Part shown: piece after piece, positions 58,489 to 64,000 of the stretch
Position numbering within the stretch: the first letter of the stretch is position 1
Layout: every line of letters starts with the position of its first letter
NCBI GenBank assembly: GCA_963971535.1
Contig: OZ020589.1
Span: forward strand, 49,953,192 to 50,017,191
DNA: 64,000 nt
From: Notolepis coatsorum
Taxonomy: Eukaryota; Chordata; Actinopteri; Aulopiformes; Paralepididae
Reading direction: 5' to 3'
Program-made: the position numbers and the translations under genes
The notes under the pieces: generated by a model
Databases searched by the model: none
Seen by the model: only the letters and a program-made list of their open reading frames with translations
What the model was told of the DNA's origin: nothing

Positions 58489-59531
58489 ACCCCCACCCAT
58501 TCCAAATGCTGAATCGAGAACCTCATCCTTCACTCTGTCATCTTTCTCTCCCATTACAGAAGCAGAGACCCTGACACTGGTAACGTCCGACTACTTGCCA
58601 GCTGGACCAGCTACCCTCCCCACTCCTCCAGACCATAGCACCAGACATCCTCCCATTCCTAACGGCAACCATCAACTCCTCACTCAACTCGGGGGTGGTC
58701 CCCACCTCCCTAAAACAAGCCAGAGTCACGCCGCTCATAAAAAAACCAACCCTGAACCCTACCGTCATAGGCAACTACCGTCCTGTCTCTCTTCTCTCCT
58801 TCCTTTCTAAAACACTTGAACGTGCTGTATCCAACCAACTTACTGCTTATCTCTTACAGAATGACCTCCTAGACCCTAATCAGTCAGGCTTCAGGACTGG
58901 TCACTCCACAGAGACAGCCCTCATTGCGGTCACAGAGGCACTTCACTTAGCAAAAGCGAAAGGCCTCTCCTCTGTCCTGATTATCCTAGATCTATCTGCA
59001 GCCTTCGACACAGTCAACCACCAGATCCTCCTTGCGGCCCTCGCAGGAATGGGAGTGGCTGGCTCTGCGCTGACATGGCTGTCATCATACCTCAATGACC
59101 GCTCCTACCAAGTGTCATGGAGAGGGACCCTGTCGGCCACCCGCCCCCTGCAGACGGGTGTCCCCCAGGGCTCAGTTTTAGGACCCCTTCTCTTCTCCCT
59201 CTACACTAAATCACTGGGTAACATTATCACGTCTCATGGCTTCTCCTACCATTGTTATGCCGACGATACTCAACTCTTCCTCTCCTTCCCTCCCTCAGAT
59301 ATCCACGTCTCTGAGCGGATCTCGGCCTGTCTGTCCGACATCTCCGCCTGGATGACGACCAACCACCTCAAACTGAACCTAAGCTAAACAGAATTGCTCC
59401 ACCTGCCGGCCAAATCCTCCCCCCTAACCGACCTTTCAATCACAGTCGAGAATGCAGCTGTGACTGCGTCCCCGACCGCCAAGAACCTTGGTGTTGTCCT
59501 CGACGACCAGTTGAACTTCTCTGCTCACATC

Positions 59532-60182
59532 TGACAAATAATTACTAAATTCCACGTAGTGATTCTCCATAAAGCTACAGGAGACACTGATACATTTCAC
59601 TAACACAAGCACAGCCCTCCCCCTACACACACCCCGGTACACACCACCAGATAAAGCCACATAAATTAACAGGATGCCACAAGCCGACTAATATATGGCC
59701 AGGTCATTCAGTGGTCACGAAGTCCAGTCACCATTAATCACGGATCGTTATCCTAGACACACACATGCACCAACTTACACGTAAATGTGCGTTACATGCA
59801 CTCATGCACGGCGGACATACAGGCTGACCAATACACACAGACACACAACGTGCACGCAGGACTGAGACCACATACACACTGGACTATGGGATCGCTAATA
59901 AAGATCACCCCCACAGGGAAGGGGGGACTTCACTCTTTCTTCTTCTCTACTTGGACTGGACTGCACGGACGAGACATGCTGGACTGACTCACAATGACTT
60001 GACTTTTATACTTTCCTTTTATATACTCAACCGGCCGGTTGTAACAATCTTTAGATTTCAATTGTACCTTGCTAATTTACTTTTATGTTAAACTGTTTAT
60101 AATAAATACCTTCAAAAGTGTTTCATCTCTTATATTTTTAAGTATAGTTTACAACTTTCACGTTTGAATCTAAAACGTGACA
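59532..60182 (+). repeat. Solo LTR in L2 (unit 2)
   Basis: Duplicate of 54317-54967, with CATC on both sides. One base change is seen, atgcacggcgg for atgctcggcgg. Confidence 0.82.
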
Positions 60183-60597
60183 CATCGCAGCGACGACCAG
60201 AACCTGCCGATTCCTCCTGAGCAACGTCAGAAGGATCCGCCCCTTCCTGACAAAAGAAGCCACCCAACTCCTCGTCCAATCAACAGTCATCTCCCGCCTC
60301 GACTACTGCAACGCACTGCTTGCTGGCCTCCCGGCCACTGCCACTAAGCCTCTTCAACTCATTCAGAACGCAGCGGCCCGCCTGATCTCAAACCTACCGA
60401 AGTCGGCCCATGTCACCCCACTTCTTAGGGACCTGCACTGGCTCCCCATTGCTGCACGAATCCGCTTCAAGGCCCTCGACCTAGCATACCGTGCGGCAAA
60501 GGGAACCGCTCCTGCCTACCTCCGGTCAATGGTCTCTAACTACACACCCTCAAGACCCCTACGCTCTGCATCTTCTGGCTGCCTCAGACCTACTCAA

Positions 60598-63314
60598 GAG
60601 TCTGCTCTTCCACACAAACCATCATTGATCTAATTCTGACATCAGACCAGACCAAGATCTCTAGAAGTGGCGTGATAGAGTGCAGTCTAAGTGACCATCA
60701 CATCATTTTCTGCACTCGTAAAATTCACAGACCTGTAATAAATTGTCACAACACAATCAGATTCAGATCTCTGAAAAACTACACAAGTGAAGCCTTAAAA
60801 ACAGCTCTGGACAAAGTAGATTGGACAAATGTACTAAACTGCACATCGACAGAAAAAGCTTGGTCATGCTTTAAAACCACCTTCCTTTCAGTTATTGACA
60901 CGCTTGCACCCTCAAAGGTGACCAGGGTCAAAGCCAGAACAGAGCCCTGGGTCACTGCCGAGATTCTAAAAGCCTTCAGAGTGAGAAATGAGAGCTTCTC
61001 TAAATACAGAAAAACTAAAAATGAACAGCTCTTTGAGACATGTAAAACACTAAGAAATGGAGTAACCAATATGATCAAAAAAGCAAAACTGAACTATTTT
61101 AACGAAAAAATTGAGGAAAATAAAAATAATCCTCAAAAACTGTGGAAGTCTTTAAAAACACTGGGTCACAATAATAGACTCAAGACTAAAACCACAAATC
61201 TCAACCTGAAAATAGATAACACGATCATCTCTGACAAATTGAGCGTGGCAAATTGTTTAAACACCTTCTTCACAACTGTTGCTACCACTTTGGTGAATAA
61301 ACTGCCGATCCACTCTGGCCGATATGGCATACAGCACATCCAGGCCTTTTATAAGGAACTGGGTGTACGTGAAAATGATTTTAAATTGACTGAAGTAACT
61401 ACTGAAGAGGTTATGAAAAAGCTCAGTATGCTGCAGCCAACAAAAGCCACAGGCCATGACAATATTCCCACCAGATTTCTCAGAGACTCTGCTTCCATCA
61501 TAGCTCCCATTGTAGCCCATATCACCAACCTCTCCATCAACCAGGGTCACATCCCGCAAGAACTCAAGCTTGCTAGGGTAACCCCTCTATTTAAAAAAGG
61601 AAACAAACTAGATTCAGGTAACTACCGCCCCGTTTCTATCCTTTGTTCCATATCAAAGGTAATTGAGAGGCTGGTATATGAGCAGATAGACAACTACCTA
61701 ACTGAACATAGACTATTGTACCAGTTCCAATCAGGTTTCAGAAAATCACACTCCACTGACACCTGTTTACTGTACCTGACAGATTATATAAAACGGGAGA
61801 TGGACAAGGGGAACTACTGCGGGATGGTAATGTTGGACCTGCAAAAGGCGTTTGACCCGGTCAACCACTCCATCCTACTAGAAAAATTGAGAGTGATAGG
61901 CTTTGATAGCAAGTCAGCCAAATGGGTCAAGTCCTACCTGGAGGGAAGAGAACAGGTGGTAGACATCAATGGCACCTTGTCCTCGTCCCTTCCAGTGACA
62001 TGTGGGGTCCCCCAAGGAAGCATTTTGGGACCTCAACTGTTTTTAATATATATTAATGACATGAAATCGGCATGCGATTGCAACCTGTTCCTGTTTGCTG
62101 ATGACTCGGCACTCCTGGTCTCAGACAGGGATAAGTCTAAAGTGGAAAGTGTCCTGAGCAGTGACATGAAAAAAATCTGCTCCTGGCTCAGTGACAATAA
62201 ATTGTCTCTACATCTGGGAAAAACAGAGGCCATACTCTTTGGGTCAAACGCCAACCTAAAGAAATCCCAGGGTTTTAAAATTAGAGTAGGTGAAAACATT
62301 ATTGAGGATAAAGAGGAGGTCACCTACCTGGGCTTTATTTTAAATAACAAACTTTCTAACGAAAAAATGGCACAAAAAGTTATTACTAAGGTCAATCAAA
62401 AAACCAAATTTTTATTTAGAATTTCCTCGTTCATAAATAAAAACGCTCTGAGGACCCTAGCTGGAGCCCTCATCCAATGTCACTTTGACTATGCTTGCAC
62501 TTCATGGTACAGCAACATATCAAAACAAATGAAGACAAAGCTCCAGACCTCCCAAAACAAACTAGTGAGACTCCTGCACAACCTTCACTTTAGGACTCAC
62601 CTAACGCCAACCCACTTTAGCAGGCTGGGATGGCTTAGGGTTGAAGAAAGGGTACACCAGCTTAAAATGCTACAGGTTTTTAAAGTACTAAAAGAAACGG
62701 TCCCCAAGTACCTAGTAAATTATTTTAATAAAGTAGGAGATGTCCACAAACACGCCACAAGAGGAAGCCCCACGGACCTGGTCCCGCCGAGAGTCAGGAC
62801 ATGCATGGGGAAAGATGCATTTTTTTACTCGGCTACGGTAATGTGGAATGCCCTGCCAACATTTATAAAACTCCTGAACTCCCCTCTCGGTTTTAAATCT
62901 GCCCTAAAAACATGGCTCAGCAGCAACTCAAATTGGTCTTAAAATGTTTTTTTTATCTCTTTTATCATAACTTGGCTTTTATTTCTTTTATCATGAGTTG
63001 CTTTTAAGGGTTTGCGGATTTTCTTTTAACATTAGTTAAATGTATGAGTTGTCAGGTTAGGTGTTTTTATAATTTTTTATTTTTTTTTATAATGTGTCCT
63101 GTCAGTGTACATGTCTATTTGTGTTTCTGTGCCTTTTTATGTTCCATGTATGGACCACAATGGAAACAAGCCTTGGCTTTATTGTGTTTTATCCATTTCT
63201 GACCTGCGTTATTGACACTGTTATTGTCTTGTCTTTTAAAATGTTTTTTTTTTATTTATTTTTTTGTCATACGATTTGTGTCAAAATAAAGTATTCAATC
63301 AATCAATCAATCAA
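60598..63314 (+). mobile_element. CR1-superfamily LINE, 5'-truncated, inserted in the unit 2 L2
   Basis: It interrupts the L2 coding between LRPTQ (ending 60597) and LLSKLREG (from 63315). The 5' end starts inside the endonuclease domain. The 3' UTR ends aataaagtattcaa followed by TCAA repeats. The target duplication cannot be separated from the TCAA tail. Confidence 0.92.
60604..62942 (+). CDS. Endonuclease C-end plus reverse transcriptase of the CR1-superfamily LINE, open frame
   Basis: The frame is open from the truncation. The first listed start, GTG at 60672, is arbitrary; no true start remains. Order from there (756 residues): SLSDHHIIF (end of the APE endonuclease), a basic linker, ATGHDNIPTRFLRD and NYRPVSILCSISKVIERLV (RT fingers), VMLDLQKAFDPVNHSILL (motif A), TCGVPQGSILGPQLFLIYIN, LFADDSALL (catalytic), WLSDNKLSLHLGKTEAILFG, and a C-terminal thumb/connection (HFDYACTSWY, LHFRTHLTP, ATVMWNALPTFIKLL). 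The RT is intact, with no stop or frameshift. It lacks the endonuclease N-part, so it should be immobile unless supplied in trans. It appears young. Confidence 0.93.
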
Positions 63315-63682
63315 CTCCTATCCAAGCTCCGGGAGGGTCATCAAAGAGAAGTCGCCTATTCTCAGTCCTTGCCCCACAATGGTGGAATGAACTACCCACC
63401 CCAGTTAGGACAGCTGAATCACGTCCAATCTTTCGCCGTCGACTAAAGACTCACTTATTCAACCATTATCTGAATAAAAAAAATTATAAAAAAGAATATC
63501 TAACCCTAACTAACCGTACTGTCATGCACTTGTCCTAATAAACTAACCTACACTGTAGCACTCAACACTTTGATGAACATTGTTGCTCAGCTGATAGAGT
63601 TGTGCCCTTCCTGATGGCTTGTCGTACAGAACTTGTAAGTCGCTTTGGATAAAAGCGTCAGCTAAATGACTAAATGTAAATG
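63315..63682 (+). mobile_element. L2/Maui 3' end (continuation of unit 2 L2)
   Basis: It encodes the L2 C-terminus (KLREGHQREVAYSQSLP, then a one-base frame change, FRRRLKTHLFNHYL) and the 3' UTR, ending cttgtaagtcgctttggata and then taaatgactaaatgtaaatg. This proves that the LINE at 60598-63314 is an insertion. Confidence 0.88.
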
Positions 63683-64000
63683 TTATCACCTAGTCTTTGC
63701 ATAGCATAACAAAGAAAGAGAAGTGCAAGACCAAAATACAAGCCCTGTGGGGGGTTTGCTTGAGCTGGTCTGTGCACACACGAGGGAACATGTATGCGCG
63801 TGCACGTGGCGTCCAGGCAGTTCTGATATTACGACTGCACCCCTGCTCATCGCGAACGACTTCGACCATCGGATAGGATTTGGACCCAGCTAATTCTGGG
63901 TATAGCTTCTTTTCTTCTCACATTCATACACTGTTACCTGACCCTACCTTGATTTCAGTCGCTCTTTATATTCCCTATTTTCTCCCTTATTCTATGGTTG
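63683..64000. other. No gene recognised at the right edge
   Basis: Nothing assignable beyond the L2 tail. A gcacacacgaggg stretch near 63773 is low-complexity. Confidence 0.4.

Larger units (their letters stand above)
56775..60597 (+). pseudogene. L2/Maui-type LINE ORF, unit 2
   Basis: Same three pieces as unit 1: 56775-57187, 58498-59531 and 60187-60597. The same stop follows LKLNLS, at 59385-59387. The coding then continues past the inserted LINE at 63315 (LLSKLREGHQREVAYSQSLP, then NHVQSFAVD). Confidence 0.92.
55464..60677 (+). repeat. Direct tandem duplication, unit 2
   Basis: Position offset to unit 1 is 5,211 bp at first and 5,215 bp after a 4-bp insertion at about 56522. Differences are scattered and mostly transitions. 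Confidence 0.95.

Overview
The window looks like teleost fish DNA, apparently non-genic and made almost entirely of nested transposable elements. I infer a fish from the families present: a BEL/Pao LTR retrotransposon, L1-type, L2/Maui-type and CR1/Rex-type non-LTR elements with fish-style 3' tails, tRNA-derived SINEs, hAT and PIF-Harbinger elements, and many TTAA-flanked (piggyBac-like) non-autonomous elements. I found no host protein-coding gene and no tRNA or rRNA gene. The species cannot be named from sequence alone.

Layout. 1-4436: the 3' part of a BEL/Pao element (gag/protease reading frame open at the left edge, pol reduced to scraps, 3' LTR). The LTR appears to be split by 4437-11380, a small TIR element (itself split by a TTAA insertion) followed by a 5.08-kb element with 40-bp perfect TIRs. 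11381-16250: LTR remnant, then a nest of TTAA MITEs and an L1-type RT fragment. 17001-22122: an L1-type element whose ORF2 is split only by a hAT insertion. 22123-30390: more TTAA MITEs, half of a foldback element, a SINE, two stretches with little recognisable content, and a 1-kb LTR. 30391-34404: a second, decayed L1 on the minus strand. 35136-35792: a CR1/Rex-like 3' end. 35795-39000: mostly unassigned, with an HSE-bearing stretch and a hairpin. 39080-43785: an inverted second copy of the 5-kb TIR element carrying its own insertions. 43790-49103: SINE, hAT MITE and one TTAA MITE split by three later insertions. 49104-49826: another CR1/Rex-like 3' end. 50253-60677: a 5.2-kb direct tandem duplication containing an L2/Maui LINE, which holds a foldback element with 9-bp target duplications and a solo LTR. 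60598-63314: a CR1-superfamily LINE inserted in the second L2 copy; 63315-63682: the L2 3' end.

Many insertions can be dated relative to one another because empty sites occur in paralogous copies inside the window. The most notable signal is that the TTAA MITE family carries a near-perfect CTCF-type motif (GGCCACCAGATGGCGCT and variants), at eight places in 64 kb. Others are two foldback elements sharing GCGTG termini and 9-bp target duplications, an L1 ORF2 interrupted by exactly 1,047 bp (349 codons) of hAT plus target duplication, and an unrecognised small membrane-protein reading frame inside an apparent retroposed insertion. All functional statements are inferences from sequence; nothing was searched against a database.
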